Assembly: GCA_003219175.1 (NCBI GenBank)
Contig: QHPU01000041.1
Span: 1 to 64,000, forward strand
DNA from: Verrucomicrobiota bacterium
GTDB taxonomy: Bacteria > Verrucomicrobiota > Verrucomicrobiia > Chthoniobacterales > UBA10450
Direction: 5' to 3'
DNA length: 64,000 nt
Each line of letters opens with the position of its first letter. Position 1 is the stretch's first letter. Made by a program: the position numbers and the translations under genes. This document shows positions 32,931-42,363 of this stretch, in pieces. The notes beneath the pieces are model-generated. The model saw only the letters and a list, made by a program, of their open reading frames with translations. It did not search any database and was not told the DNA's origin.

Positions 32931-33968
32931 ATGAAAACAATCCTGACTGTTACTGTCGTCGCGGCTATCGCTGCTATCACGTTTTATGCGGCTGCTCAAA
33001 ATCCGCCGCCGCCACCGCCGCCGACCGCGGGAACAACGCCGGCGCAGCCCGTCGTTCCCCCACCACCTGGCATGGCCGCATCCCCGGGTGTTCCCGGCGC
33101 AGTAACGTCACCTGGCGTACCCGGTGCGGTCACTTCGCCCGGTGCTCCGGGCGTCATGCCGTCGCCTGCCGTCGGTGCTCCCGGCATGTCTCCCGGCGCA
33201 CCCGGCGCAATGCCCAGCCCAGTCGTCTCGGCGACTTTGAGCGCGGCTTCGCCGTCGCCTTCGGCCGCCCCCACCGCTGCGCCAGCAAAAGCAGGTTGGA
33301 CAAACTTTCTGATCGATAACTTCCGCAAGGGCGGCCCCATCATGTGGCCGATCTTGATTGTATCGATTATTGCCGTCGCCGTCGTGCTCGAGCGCGTTTT
33401 CTGGTGGGGGGGCCGCTGGATGCGCCGCGATCCAAAGCGGATTGAGAAAGTTTTCACCGCCATCGAGACCGGAGACGTGACGGAGGCCTCCCGCTTGTCG
33501 CGCGGTTCACGCGACCCCGTGTTGCGAATGATGTGGAATGGATTGAATCACCAGCACGCGTCGCTGCAAGGCGCGTTGCAGGTCGCCGCTGGCATCGAGA
33601 TCAAACGCGCCGGGCGCTTCCTCGTGGTCATGGATACGCTGGTCACTCTGGCGCCTCTCCTGGGATTGCTGGGCACGATCACCGGTTTGATTCGGTCATT
33701 CAGCTTCCTCGGCAACGAAGAACTCGCTGTCCAAGCGGTGACCGGCGGTATCGCCGAGGCGCTGATCGCTACGGCCTGCGGTCTTGGTATCGCCATCTTC
33801 TCGCTGATTCCGTTTAACTTTTTCACTTCCCGCGTGTCTAACTTAGAGTTCGAATTGCAGACTGCAGCGACGAATTTGGAAGTTATGCTCGAGGCCCAAA
33901 GCAAAGCACGCGAAGGCGTCGCGATAGGGACGGATACCCCGTCCTCGGCCACGAGGTCTTCAATCTAG
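32931..33968 (+). CDS. exbB: ExbB/TolQ-type proton channel with long N-terminal extension
   Basis: A 345-residue MotA/TolQ/ExbB channel protein. Residues 1-23 are a cleavable-looking signal (MKTILTVTVVAAIAAITFYA), followed by a Pro-rich and GVPGAVTSP-repeat linker to about 120. The channel domain then has one helix (IMWPILIVSIIAVAVVLERV) and, after the cytoplasmic loop, two helices (VTLAPLLGLLGTITGLIRSF and EALIATACGLGIAIFSLIPF). It would use the proton gradient to energise TonB with the ExbD and TonB encoded next. The ATG at 32931 starts the signal; a TTG at 32904 is not used. The signal-plus-linker type is known in some Gram-negative groups. Confidence 0.9.
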   Translation: MKTILTVTVVAAIAAITFYAAAQNPPPPPPPTAGTTPAQPVVPPPPGMAASPGVPGAVTSPGVPGAVTSPGAPGVMPSPAVGAPGMSPGAPGAMPSPVVSATLSAASPSPSAAPTAAPAKAGWTNFLIDNFRKGGPIMWPILIVSIIAVAVVLERVFWWGGRWMRRDPKRIEKVFTAIETGDVTEASRLSRGSRDPVLRMMWNGLNHQHASLQGALQVAAGIEIKRAGRFLVVMDTLVTLAPLLGLLGTITGLIRSFSFLGNEELAVQAVTGGIAEALIATACGLGIAIFSLIPFNFFTSRVSNLEFELQTAATNLEVMLEAQSKAREGVAIGTDTPSSATRSSI

Positions 33969-33978
33969 GAGTTTCCCC

Positions 33979-34422
33979 ATGCGCGTCAGCTCGCCCATCC
34001 CGCACAAAAAAGCGCGCATCGAGATCATTCCTTTGATCGACATCATGTTCTTTCTGCTGGCCAGCTTCATGATGGTGAGTTTGAGCCAGGTGCACATGAA
34101 GGGGATCAAAGTGAACCTGCCCACCGGCGCCTCGGGGGAGACACAATCCAAACGCGATTACATCAGTGTCTCAGTGGACTCCAATGGCAATCCTTACTTC
34201 GACAAGAAGCCGGTCACGTACGACGAGTTGACTGCGATATTGGGGAGAACGCACTCGGAAAACCCGGATGCGAAGGTATTTCTGCGCGGGGATCGTGACA
34301 CCATGCACGGGAACGTCATCCGCGTGCTCGATATTCTGCGCTCGGTGGGTTTCTACAAAATCGCCTTTGAAATTAAAAGCCAGGCTGCGGTCGGCGTACC
34401 GGGTGGTAGCACTGGCCCCTAA
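33979..34422 (+). CDS. exbD: ExbD/TolR biopolymer transport protein
   Basis: A 147-residue ExbD protein with one N-terminal transmembrane helix, IPLIDIMFFLLASFMMVSL, that contains the essential proton-accepting Asp. The periplasmic domain follows (GIKVNLPTGASGE, VFLRGDRDTMHGNVIRVLDI). It begins ten bases after exbB and is nearly duplicated by the exbD at 35068, whose membrane helix is almost identical, which points to tandem duplication of an exbD-tonB pair. Confidence 0.93.
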   Translation: MRVSSPIPHKKARIEIIPLIDIMFFLLASFMMVSLSQVHMKGIKVNLPTGASGETQSKRDYISVSVDSNGNPYFDKKPVTYDELTAILGRTHSENPDAKVFLRGDRDTMHGNVIRVLDILRSVGFYKIAFEIKSQAAVGVPGGSTGP

Positions 34423-34427
34423 TTATC

Positions 34428-35057
34428 ATGCCAGGCCCACTTTTATTTAAGCCGGCGCCGAAGTGGCAGGTGCTCTCTGCTTTTGGCGGCGCTATTCTTG
34501 TCCACAGCCTCGCGGTGGCGCTCGCCTTCCATAAAGAACCGCCACCGATTGATACCTCCGATATTCCAACGGCAACAATCGAAGCGACGCTCGATCAGCC
34601 GCCGGCAGATGAGCCGACTCCTCCACCGGAAGATATTCCGATCCCTGAAGTGCCGCCGCCACCGGAGATCCAACCGGAATTCCACGAAGAACAAACACCG
34701 CCGCCGCAAAAGAAAATTCAGCAAAAAGCTCAGCCGATTAAAGCTCCACAAGTGGCCGCGGCCAAGCCGCCTGGGATGATGAGTGCCTCACAGGGAAAAG
34801 CAAACGCGATCAGCGCACCTCGCCCGGACTATCCTTACGAAGCCCGGAGCCGACATATTACCGGGAGTGGTGTCTGCGTGGTCACGGTCGATACTGGGAG
34901 CGGAAATGTCACGGACGCCACCATGGCCCAAAGTATCGGCAATCCGATTCTGGATAACTCCGCCGTCAGCGCATTCAAGCGGTGGCGATTTAAACCTGGC
35001 AGCGTTTCGAAAGTTAAAATCCCGATCACCTTTACCATGACGGGCGCTTCTTATTAG
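34428..35057 (+). CDS. tonB: TonB-family energy transducer
   Basis: A 209-residue TonB protein. One transmembrane helix at about 16-34 (VLSAFGGAILVHSLAVALAF) includes the conserved His facing ExbB. It is followed by a long acidic Pro-rich spacer, a Lys/Gln part, and a C-terminal TonB domain from about 120 (RPDYPYEARSRHITGSGVC, IGNPILDNSAVSAFKRWRF). It would couple inner-membrane energy to outer-membrane receptors. It starts six bases after exbD. Confidence 0.92.
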   Translation: MPGPLLFKPAPKWQVLSAFGGAILVHSLAVALAFHKEPPPIDTSDIPTATIEATLDQPPADEPTPPPEDIPIPEVPPPPEIQPEFHEEQTPPPQKKIQQKAQPIKAPQVAAAKPPGMMSASQGKANAISAPRPDYPYEARSRHITGSGVCVVTVDTGSGNVTDATMAQSIGNPILDNSAVSAFKRWRFKPGSVSKVKIPITFTMTGASY

Positions 35058-35067
35058 CTATCAAGTT

Positions 35068-35490
35068 ATGCGCGTCGCTTCACCTATTCCAAAAAAGCGG
35101 GCCCGGATCGAGATCATCCCACTCATCGACATCATGTTCTTTCTCCTTGCCAGTTTCATGATGGTGAGCCTGAGCCAGACCCATATGAAAGGGATTAAGG
35201 TGAACTTGCCCGCGCAAGGCGCACCCCCCACTACGGTCACTAAAGATTACGTCGCGATCCGCGTCTCGCCGGGAAATGCCATCTTTTTCGACGGCCAATT
35301 TGTCCAGGACGATCAGGTTTTGCCGCGTCTTTATCAGCTGCATGCCGCCAATCCAAACATCAAGGTATCGATCAGCGCCGAAATGATGTCGGTTCACGGC
35401 GACGTCATTGCGCTATTGGACAAGGTGCGCCTTGCTCAGATTACAAAGGTTGGCTACCAAATCCGCGCTGCGCCGCCGACAAATCGTTAA
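35068..35490 (+). CDS. exbD: second ExbD/TolR biopolymer transport protein
   Basis: A 140-residue ExbD paralogue with the same membrane helix (IPLIDIMFFLLASFMMVSL), HMKGIKVNLP after it and a divergent periplasmic domain (VKVSISAEMMSVHGDVIALL-like). It begins eleven bases after tonB. Having two ExbD with one ExbB suggests each may pair with its own TonB partner. Confidence 0.93.
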   Translation: MRVASPIPKKRARIEIIPLIDIMFFLLASFMMVSLSQTHMKGIKVNLPAQGAPPTTVTKDYVAIRVSPGNAIFFDGQFVQDDQVLPRLYQLHAANPNIKVSISAEMMSVHGDVIALLDKVRLAQITKVGYQIRAAPPTNR

Positions 35491-35602
35491 GCACGCCGTG
35501 TAGTGCCTCGGCAATCTTGCCGATAGTCCTGATCAGGCGGTAGCGGCGTTTTGCTCTGAAGATTTTCTGCCCGTCGCGTGTTTGATCTCACAAAGAGGTG
35601 AG

Positions 35603-36204
35603 ATGACAAAACAGGCTCTCATTTATCATCGGCCTTCGAAATGGCCGATTGCCGCCGCGCTCGGCACCGCAGTGCTGATTCATTTGTCGGCGGTCGCGAT
35701 TGCGTTTCACCGGGAATCACCCGCAACGGAGCCAGCGGGCGCGGATTATCCCGATCCATTCGTCGACATTGAATCTGCCGACGATCCCCCGATACCCCCT
35801 GATCCCGACATCTCTCTGCCACCACCGCCGCCGCCGACGGTCGATTTCATCGAGGCTCACGACATTGAACCTTCGCTGAAATCGCACCGGACTCCCGCGC
35901 CCATTCGCGTGCCGAGACAAACGCGACTACCTGCAGTGGGAAAAAGGCCTGGGCGGTGAATGCCCCGCGACCCGATTATCAGTACGAAGCGCGCAGCCGC
36001 CGCCTCACCGGAAGCGGTAGCGCCATCATTAGTGTGGATCCTATGACGGGCTTTGCCAGCAACGTGAAAATGGAGCAAAGCATCGGCAATCCGATTTTGG
36101 ATAGTTTCACTGTTTTCGCCTTCCGCCGCTGGCGTTTCAAACCGGGTTTACCATCTCGAGTTCGGATTCCGATTACATTTTTCCTGACCGGAGCGCAGTA
36201 TTAA
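35603..36204 (+). pseudogene. tonB: second tonB, split by a frame change at a slippery heptamer
   Basis: The ATG at 35603, after a strong AGAGGTGAG site, opens a TonB N-terminus: a transmembrane helix (IAAALGTAVLIHLSAVAIAF) and a Pro-rich spacer, ending prematurely at 35959. The C-terminal TonB domain (VNAPRPDYQYEARSRRLTGS through RVRIPITFFLTGAQY) continues in the -1 frame to 36204. The frames meet at G GGA AAA (35938-35944, zero frame GTG GGA AAA AGG); slipping back by one gives GGG AAA AAG GCC TGG GCG GTG AAT and joins them without loss. It may be a programmed frameshift, an inactivating indel in the A run, or a sequencing error. The 3' end overlaps the convergent rdgB by 32 bases. Confidence 0.7.
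35938..35944 (+). promoter_or_regulatory. candidate -1 frameshift heptamer in tonB2
   Basis: GGGAAAA read as G GGA AAA in the zero frame, followed by AGG, fits the X XXY YYZ slippery pattern. No downstream pseudoknot or upstream Shine-Dalgarno stimulator was tested. Confidence 0.4.
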
Positions 36205-36775
36205 AATGCCGCACCAGCGCAGCTGTGGCTTGGGCCCGATGACTGATCTTGTTTTTCGTCTCCGACGTTAACTCGGCGAGTGTCTCGCTAAACCCATTCG
36301 GCAGGAAAATCGGATCGTAACCAAAGCCGCTTTCGCCACGCGGAGACTTCGTAATCGTGCCGACTACTTCGCCCGCCACGGTTGTCATCAGCTGGCCGCT
36401 CTTGGCCAGTGCAATGACACAATAGAATCGGGCGGATCGATCTCGCACCTCCTGCAATTCTCGCAAAAGTTTTTCGACATTGCGGCGATCACTCGCGTTT
36501 TCTCCGGCGTAACGCGCCGAAAAAACGCCCGGCGCGCCGCCGACTGCCTCCACTTCGAGCCCAGAATCGTCCGCAACCACGATTTCGTTCGGAAAAATCT
36601 TCGATATCGTGACCGCTTTTAGCGCCGCGTTTTCTTCAAAGGTAGCGCCTGACTCGACAATCGCCGGAACGTCGGACTTCGATGTCAGATCCCGCACCAT
36701 AAAATTTCCACCGAGCAATTTCGCAAATTCCCGGGTCTTGTGCTGATTGCGCGTGGCAAGAAGTAACTGAATCAT
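36173..36775 (-). CDS. rdgB: non-canonical purine NTP pyrophosphatase (RdgB/HAM1)
   Basis: A 200-residue XTP/dITP diphosphatase that removes inosine and xanthosine triphosphates from the nucleotide pool. It begins LLLATRNQHKTREFAKLL, the usual LATxNxxK substrate-binding motif, and contains TFEENAALKA, VVADDSGLEVEAVGGAPGVFSARYAG and SGFGYDPIFLP, the standard signature set. The final segment has the SHRAQA motif. The ATG is at 36775; its 3' end overlaps the convergent tonB2 by 32 bases. Confidence 0.95.
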   Translation of the reverse strand: MIQLLLATRNQHKTREFAKLLGGNFMVRDLTSKSDVPAIVESGATFEENAALKAVTISKIFPNEIVVADDSGLEVEAVGGAPGVFSARYAGENASDRRNVEKLLRELQEVRDRSARFYCVIALAKSGQLMTTVAGEVVGTITKSPRGESGFGYDPIFLPNGFSETLAELTSETKNKISHRAQATAALVRHFNTALRSGKM

Positions 36776-36841
36776 CTTTGATTTGATTTACGGGGATGGG
36801 GGCGGTTGCCGGCCAAAATTAATTCTGTCTAATTATTCTCG

Positions 36842-39493
36842 ATGAGCGAGCGCCGCAAAGCCTACCCGTTCGACCGTTTCGAATCCAAATGGCAGCGCCT
36901 TTGGGATGAGCGGCAGCTCTTTCACGTGCCGAACCCCGGCGAGGCCGGCTTTGATTCGACAAAGCCGAAATTCTACATCCTCGACATGTTTCCGTATCCG
37001 AGCGGCGCTGGTCTTCACGTCGGACATCCCGAAGGTTACACCGCTACTGACATCATCGCGCGCTACAAACGGATGCGCGGCTTCAACGTGCTGCATCCCA
37101 TGGGCTGGGACGCGTTCGGGTTGCCAGCCGAACAGTACGCGATCAAGACCGGCCAGCATCCGGCGATCACAACGCGTGAAAATGTCGCCAAATTCAAATC
37201 ACAACTGAAACGGATCGGTTTTTCCTACGATTGGACGCGGGAAGTGAACACGACGGATCCGCGCTACTACAAATGGACGCAATGGATTTTCCTCCAGATT
37301 TACAATTCCTGGTTCAATCCGGAGACGAACAAGGCCGAGCCCATCTCGAGTTACCGCGGCGCCGATCCTGATTCGGTCCGCCTCGCGTATGTCGCCGAAG
37401 TTCCGGTGAACTGGTGTCCAGAGCTGGGTACCGTCCTAGCGAATGAGGAAGTGATCGACGGCCGGAGCGAAATAGGCGGTCATCCAGTCGTTAAGAGGCC
37501 GATGCGGCAATGGATGCTGCGTATCACTGCGTATGCCGAGCGATTGATCAATGAACTCGAGGGACTCGATTGGCCCCAAGGAATCAAGTTGCTCCAACGA
37601 AATTGGATTGGTCGCAGCGAAGGCGCGGAGATCAATTTCCAGATCGACAATCACGACGCCCATATTACTGCTTTCACCACGCGTCCCGACACGCTCTACG
37701 GCGGGACATTCTTGGTGGTCGCGCCAGAACATTCGCTTGTCGATTTAATTGTCACTGAGGAGCAGTGGCCCGCGGTACGCGAGTATCGTGAACGGACTGC
37801 CTGCAAAAGCGATCTCGAACGCGCCGATCTATCGAAAGAAAAGACCGGTGTCTTCAGCGGTGCCTACGCGATCAATCCAGCCAATAACGAAAAGATTCCG
37901 ATCTGGATCGCTGATTATGTGCTGCTTGGTTATGGAACTGGAGCGATCGGAGGTGTGCCGGCGCACGACGAGCGCGATCTGGAATTCGCGAGAAAATTCG
38001 ATTTGCCGCTTGCGGTTGTGGTTCAGCCAACAGGAAATGAACCGGCGATCGGATTCACCGGCGACGGCATCGCAATGAATTCGCCAATCATAAACGGCCT
38101 AACAAGCGCGGAAGCGAGGAAAAAAATCACTGCATGGTTGGAGGAACACGGCCACGGCAAGCGCGCGATCAACTACAAACTGCGCGACTGGCTTTTTTCG
38201 CGGCAGCGCTATTGGGGCGAGCCCTTCCCGGTTGTTTGGGAAGACGGGCAGTATCGAAAGCATCGCGCGCTGAATGAGAACGAGTTGCCGGTTGTCCCGC
38301 CAGAGTTGGAAGATTACAAACCGACCGGCACCGGCGAACCGCCGCTGGGTAAAGCGAAAGATTGGATCCGTTACTCCGATAAGGCGACGCGCGAAACCAA
38401 TGTGATGCCGCAATGGGCAGGCTCGTGTTGGTATTACATCAGGTTCTGTGATCCACAGAATGACCGGCGCTTTGTAGGGGAGGAACCGGAACGGTATTGG
38501 ATGGGAGGAGAGAATAACGAAACCCGAATGATGAATGACGAAGGAATGACGAAGCACGAAGCAGGAAATTCGTCATTCGTCATTGGTCATTCGTCATTGC
38601 CGCGTGCTCGTGGTGGCGTGGATTTGTATGTCGGTGGCACCGAGCACGCAGTGCTGCACCTGCTTTACGCGCGTTTCTGGCACAAGGTGCTGTTCGATCT
38701 TGGGCATTTATCGAAACCAGAACCGTTTCAGCGCCTGGTCAATCAGGGAATCATTCTGGGCGAGGACAATCAGAAGATGTCAAAGTCGCGCGGGAACATC
38801 GTCAATCCAGATGAAGTAATCGACGAGTACAGCGCAGACGCGTTTCGTTGCTACGAGATGTTTATGGGTCCGCTCGAACAAATGAAACCGTGGAGCATGC
38901 GCGGGGTGGAAGGCGTTTCACGATTTCTCGCCCGAGTCTGGCGGTTGATGATGGACGAAAACCAAGCGGGCGAATGGGAATTGTCGCCGCGGATTCAGGA
39001 CATCGCGTCCGATAAATCACAGCTCAAACTCGTTCACGCCACCATCAAGAAAGTCACCGAAGACATCGAGTCGCTTTCGTTCAATACGGCCATTTCGCAG
39101 ATGATGGTTTTTGTGAACGGCTTTACCAATGTGGAGAGAATTCCCGTAACAGCGATGCGTATGCTGCTGGTCTTGCTCAATCCCTTCGCGCCGCATCTCA
39201 CTTCTGAGCTCTGGGAAAAAGTGGGCGCGAAATTTCGAGTCGAGCCCGCCGAGATCACGCAGCAGCCCTGGCCGAGCCATGACGAAGCCTTGCTGGTAGA
39301 AGCCGAAGTCGAAATCGTTGTTCAAATAAACGGAAAATTGCGAGCTCGCTTGAAAGTCGCGACAGATGCCAGTGAGGAGACATTGAAAGCGGCAGCGCTG
39401 GCGTTGCCCAAAATCGCGGAGGCGATCACCGGAAAAGAAATTCGCAAGGTCGTGATCGTGCCAAACAAGCTTGTCAACGTCGTGACTAATTAG
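36842..39493 (+). CDS. leuS: leucyl-tRNA synthetase, with an in-frame repeat-derived insert
   Basis: An 883-residue class I leucyl-tRNA synthetase. The HIGH motif is HVGH at 59-62 and KMSKS at 645-649; the CP1 editing region has [16 protein letters not shown], and [14 protein letters not shown] and [20 protein letters not shown] flank the catalytic core. Between RYWM and VDLYVGG, where family members run straight from WxP to VDLY, there are about 37 extra residues (555-593: [14 protein letters not shown] ... [17 protein letters not shown]). They are encoded by a GAATGAC-heptad palindrome at 38526-38598. The insert precedes the KMSKS half of the catalytic domain and probably forms a surface loop. 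ATG at 36842. Confidence 0.95.
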   Translation: MSERRKAYPFDRFESKWQRLWDERQLFHVPNPGEAGFDSTKPKFYILDMFPYPSGAGLHVGHPEGYTATDIIARYKRMRGFNVLHPMGWDAFGLPAEQYAIKTGQHPAITTRENVAKFKSQLKRIGFSYDWTREVNTTDPRYYKWTQWIFLQIYNSWFNPETNKAEPISSYRGADPDSVRLAYVAEVPVNWCPELGTVLANEEVIDGRSEIGGHPVVKRPMRQWMLRITAYAERLINELEGLDWPQGIKLLQRNWIGRSEGAEINFQIDNHDAHITAFTTRPDTLYGGTFLVVAPEHSLVDLIVTEEQWPAVREYRERTACKSDLERADLSKEKTGVFSGAYAINPANNEKIPIWIADYVLLGYGTGAIGGVPAHDERDLEFARKFDLPLAVVVQPTGNEPAIGFTGDGIAMNSPIINGLTSAEARKKITAWLEEHGHGKRAINYKLRDWLFSRQRYWGEPFPVVWEDGQYRKHRALNENELPVVPPELEDYKPTGTGEPPLGKAKDWIRYSDKATRETNVMPQWAGSCWYYIRFCDPQNDRRFVGEEPERYWMGGENNETRMMNDEGMTKHEAGNSSFVIGHSSLPRARGGVDLYVGGTEHAVLHLLYARFWHKVLFDLGHLSKPEPFQRLVNQGIILGEDNQKMSKSRGNIVNPDEVIDEYSADAFRCYEMFMGPLEQMKPWSMRGVEGVSRFLARVWRLMMDENQAGEWELSPRIQDIASDKSQLKLVHATIKKVTEDIESLSFNTAISQMMVFVNGFTNVERIPVTAMRMLLVLLNPFAPHLTSELWEKVGAKFRVEPAEITQQPWPSHDEALLVEAEVEIVVQINGKLRARLKVATDASEETLKAAALALPKIAEAITGKEIRKVVIVPNKLVNVVTN
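38526..38598 (+). repeat. palindromic heptad element within leuS
   Basis: The left arm (38526-38560) contains GAATGATGAATGACGAAGG and ATGACGAAGCACGA; the right arm (38569-38598) is TTCGTCATTCGTCATTGG then TCATTCGTCATT. The arms are near-complements built of GAATGAC heptads. The 14-mer ATGACGAAGCACGA recurs, inverted, in the intergenic element at 48031. Confidence 0.75.
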
Positions 39494-39508
39494 GTACTTA
39501 AAGGTCCT

Positions 39509-39958
39509 ATGTGGAAAGAATTCAAAGAATTTGCAGTCAAAGGCAATGCCATTGATCTGGCGGTAGGCGTCATTATCGGCGCTGCCTTTGGAAAAATTGT
39601 CACCTCCATCGTGGATGACCTTCTCATGCCGCCGTTAGGCAGAGTCCTCGGCAATTTAAATTTCGCCGATTATTACATTCCGCTCTCGGATAAGATCCAA
39701 CCCGGGATGTCGCTGGATGCGGCGAGAAAAGCCGGGGTGCCAGTATTCGCCTACGGCAATTTCATCACCGTTCTGATCAATTTCTTGATCGTCGCATTCT
39801 GCATTTTTCTGGTGGTGAAAGCGATCAACAGACTGAAACGTCCATCACCAACGGCTGCGCCCGTGGCAAAAGACTGTCCCGCCTGCATGATGTCGATCCC
39901 GATCAAGGCGACACGGTGTCCGCATTGCACGACTGACCTAAGCGGCGCTCGCGCCTGA
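39509..39958 (+). CDS. mscL: large-conductance mechanosensitive channel with zinc-ribbon tail
   Basis: A 149-residue MscL. The N-terminal amphipathic helix and first membrane helix [31 protein letters not shown] are textbook, and the second helix is [20 protein letters not shown]. The pentameric channel releases solutes on hypo-osmotic shock. After TM2 the family's short helical bundle is replaced or extended by two CxxC pairs ([18 protein letters not shown] from Cys123), a zinc-ribbon-like tail seen in some bacterial MscL. ATG at 39509, 15 bases after leuS. Confidence 0.94.
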   Translation: MWKEFKEFAVKGNAIDLAVGVIIGAAFGKIVTSIVDDLLMPPLGRVLGNLNFADYYIPLSDKIQPGMSLDAARKAGVPVFAYGNFITVLINFLIVAFCIFLVVKAINRLKRPSPTAAPVAKDCPACMMSIPIKATRCPHCTTDLSGARA

Positions 39959-39988
39959 GGCGCACTAGATAGGATTGAATGCAGGAAA

Positions 39989-40696
39989 TTAACCCGTCTT
40001 TTGTGATCCCGCACAATCCTGTAAATCCTGTCCTTCTTGACTGAGTAACAAGATTCGCTGCGGAGTGCAGGCCCAGACGCGACTCCGTTCGTGCTCTTCC
40101 CAGTCCGTTCCCGCGGCCCATGGCGAAAATGCCGGCAAAATCCAGCAATTTCCTTCCTGCACGAATGCCGGAAATTTAAGTCGCAGTCCCGCGCCATCTC
40201 GCAGCGTGGCGGCGGGATGAAAATGTCCGACGATCTGGGTGCGGCCACTTTGTCTTCTTTCGCAATCACCGTGATGAAACTCAAATCGTGCCGTGGCGAA
40301 GGAATCGTGTAGCTCGAGGTCGAAGTGATTGAACTTTGATGCCCGCCGTTTGATTTCGGCGTCGTGATTGCCGGCGATAAGAATTAGGTCGGATTGGTCT
40401 CGCAGCCGCGTAATTAAAGAAAAGAATTCACGCGCACCGCTCCGATCATGGATGAGATCACCGACCAAAATCACATGCGACGGCTCGTAATCGCGCAGTA
40501 ACTCACACAATCGCGCTTCGATCGACTGCATTCCCCAAAGGGGGACAAGGTTCCCGGCCATCCGCTGGCTCAGCTCGAAACCGAAGTGTAAATCGGCCAC
40601 CGCCAGCCACTTTTCCTCTTCGTGGAAAAGGGCCAGACGCGAATCCAGAAGCACGTTTTCTGCTATATAAACATGGCATTGTGAAAACGCGCGCAT
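39989..40696 (-). CDS. metallophosphoesterase, PdeM-like
   Basis: A 235-residue calcineurin-type phosphoesterase. Metal-binding motifs are ADLHFG, VGDLIHD, AGNHD, EFHHGD and GHFHP, the complete five-motif set. The short form, beginning directly before ADLHFGFE with a C-terminal PAFSPWAAGTDW, resembles the ligase-associated DNA-repair nuclease/phosphoesterase PdeM, although no ligase or helicase neighbour is present. ATG at 40696 overlaps the divergent start of the 3D protein at 40681, so the two share a promoter region or one start is later. Confidence 0.83.
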   Translation of the reverse strand: MRAFSQCHVYIAENVLLDSRLALFHEEEKWLAVADLHFGFELSQRMAGNLVPLWGMQSIEARLCELLRDYEPSHVILVGDLIHDRSGAREFFSLITRLRDQSDLILIAGNHDAEIKRRASKFNHFDLELHDSFATARFEFHHGDCERRQSGRTQIVGHFHPAATLRDGAGLRLKFPAFVQEGNCWILPAFSPWAAGTDWEEHERSRVWACTPQRILLLSQEGQDLQDCAGSQKTG

Positions 40697-41280
40697 GGGA
40701 TCAGGGGCGGAAATTATGGCTTGCCAGAAGTGGCTTCAATGCGTATTCACGACGCATCGTTTTACAAGCGACATCGTTGCGACTCGCTCTCGCATGTCTC
40801 ACCGGTGCCTTTCTCGCAAGTTGCGCAACCCAACCAACGGCGAAGCGCGACGCTGCGAAGTTGCACCGCATGAACGTGCGCACGACGGCGTACTGTGTTC
40901 ACGAGCGTGGCGGGGGTGGACGCCGCAACGCTGTTGGCGAATATCTTTCCCAGCGGGAGGTTCGCAGCGCCGCATCCGACTGGTCGCGCTTTCCCCTCGG
41001 AACTCGATTCAAGATTGTGCAGACCGCCGAGGAATATGTGATCGATGATTACGGCACCGCTTTGGTCGGCACCAACACAATTGATCTTTACAAGCCGACA
41101 CGATTGGAAATGAAACGCTGGGGCGTGCGTCAGGTCGATATCGATATTTTGCAGTGGGGTTCGGATGAACAGAGTATCAAAGTGCTGGCGCCCCGGGCCA
41201 AGCACCGCACCCCACGCCGCATGCTACTCGCGCTGGCGAGCAAGAAAAAATCCTCGCAACTGGCGGATCGCGAACTTTAA
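40681..41280 (+). CDS. 3D-domain lipoprotein
   Basis: A 199-residue protein with a lipoprotein signal ending LTGAFLASC (Cys about residue 48) and a 3D (three-Asp) domain as in MltA lytic transglycosylases: SDWSRFPLGTRFKI, YVIDDYGTALVGTNTIDLY, WGVRQVDIDIL. The three Asp cluster is present. It may cleave peptidoglycan or act in cell-wall assembly; MltA's other domain is absent. The GTG at 40681 overlaps the divergent phosphoesterase start by 16 bases; no later start precedes the signal helix. Confidence 0.8.
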   Translation: MKTRAWDQGRKLWLARSGFNAYSRRIVLQATSLRLALACLTGAFLASCATQPTAKRDAAKLHRMNVRTTAYCVHERGGGGRRNAVGEYLSQREVRSAASDWSRFPLGTRFKIVQTAEEYVIDDYGTALVGTNTIDLYKPTRLEMKRWGVRQVDIDILQWGSDEQSIKVLAPRAKHRTPRRMLLALASKKKSSQLADREL

Positions 41281-41313
41281 TTCCGTCGACAGCACTGGCA
41301 GAATCGCGCCGGG

Positions 41314-42285
41314 ATGAAAATTCTCGTCGTCGGCGGCGCTGGTTACATCGGCAGCATTTGTGCGGAAGTGCTGCTCGATCAAGGCCACGAGGTCGCAATC
41401 CTCGATAACTTAAGCGAGGGACATCGTCGCGCCCTGGATCCTCGAGCGGAATTTATCGAGGGCGACCTAGCCGATCGGGAGACGACGGCAGCAACCTTGG
41501 CGCAGCTGCGACCCGATGCGGTAATGCATTTCGCCGCTAATGCGCTCGTTGGCGAGTCGATGGAAAACCCCTCCAAGTATTTTCGCAATAACATCGCAGC
41601 CGGTTTGAATTTGCTCGATGGCATGATTGCAGCCGGTGTGAAGCGCCTCGTTTTTTCCTCCACCTGCGCCACCTTCGGGCCACCCGAACGCGTGCCGATT
41701 GATGAAGAAACGCCGCAGCGTCCCATCAATCCGTACGGCGAATCGAAACTAGCATTCGAGAAAATTCTGAAGTGGTACGATACCATTCACGGGCTTTGCT
41801 TCGTTTCACTTCGTTATTTCAACGCCGCCGGCGCGTCGGAAAAATTCGGGGAAGATCACCACTGCGAAACGCATTTAATCCCAAAGGTTCTGAAAGTGGC
41901 ATTGGGACAAAAAAGGCACGTCGAAATTTTCGGGACCGATTACGAGACACCCGACGGCACCTGCATTCGCGATTACATTCACATCATCGATCTGGCGGAT
42001 GCACACATTCTTGCACTGGCGACGCCGGCAAGCGCATTCTATAACCTCGGCACTGGTGGCGGTTCGAGTGTGCGCGAGGTGATCGAAACTTGCCGCAGAA
42101 TTACCGGCCATCCAATTCCAGTCGTGGAAAAACCGCGGCGACCGGGAGACCCGCCGCGCCTGATCGCGTCGTCCAAGAAAATTAAACGTGAGCTCGGCTG
42201 GCGGCCAAAATTTCAAACGCTGGATGCCATCGTCGAGAGCGCATGGAAGTGGCACCAAAAATTCCCGCGCGGGTATGAAGATTGA
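41314..42285 (+). CDS. galE: UDP-glucose 4-epimerase
   Basis: A 323-residue extended SDR interconverting UDP-glucose and UDP-galactose for polysaccharide synthesis and galactose use. The NAD motif GGAGYIG is at 7-13, the catalytic Ser/Thr in FSSTCATFG, Tyr141 and Lys145 in YGESK, SLRYFNAAGA and DGTCIRDYIHIIDLADAH are the GalE signatures, and LGWRPKF closes the C-terminus. ATG at 41314. GalE enzymes with UDP-GlcNAc activity cannot be excluded. Confidence 0.94.
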   Translation: MKILVVGGAGYIGSICAEVLLDQGHEVAILDNLSEGHRRALDPRAEFIEGDLADRETTAATLAQLRPDAVMHFAANALVGESMENPSKYFRNNIAAGLNLLDGMIAAGVKRLVFSSTCATFGPPERVPIDEETPQRPINPYGESKLAFEKILKWYDTIHGLCFVSLRYFNAAGASEKFGEDHHCETHLIPKVLKVALGQKRHVEIFGTDYETPDGTCIRDYIHIIDLADAHILALATPASAFYNLGTGGGSSVREVIETCRRITGHPIPVVEKPRRPGDPPRLIASSKKIKRELGWRPKFQTLDAIVESAWKWHQKFPRGYED

Positions 42286-42363
42286 GAGGCGGCACTTTCC
42301 GTAGCCGAGATCGGGGCATCCCTACCCCGGCTTCCCCCTCCAGCGAGGATACGATAACACAAC

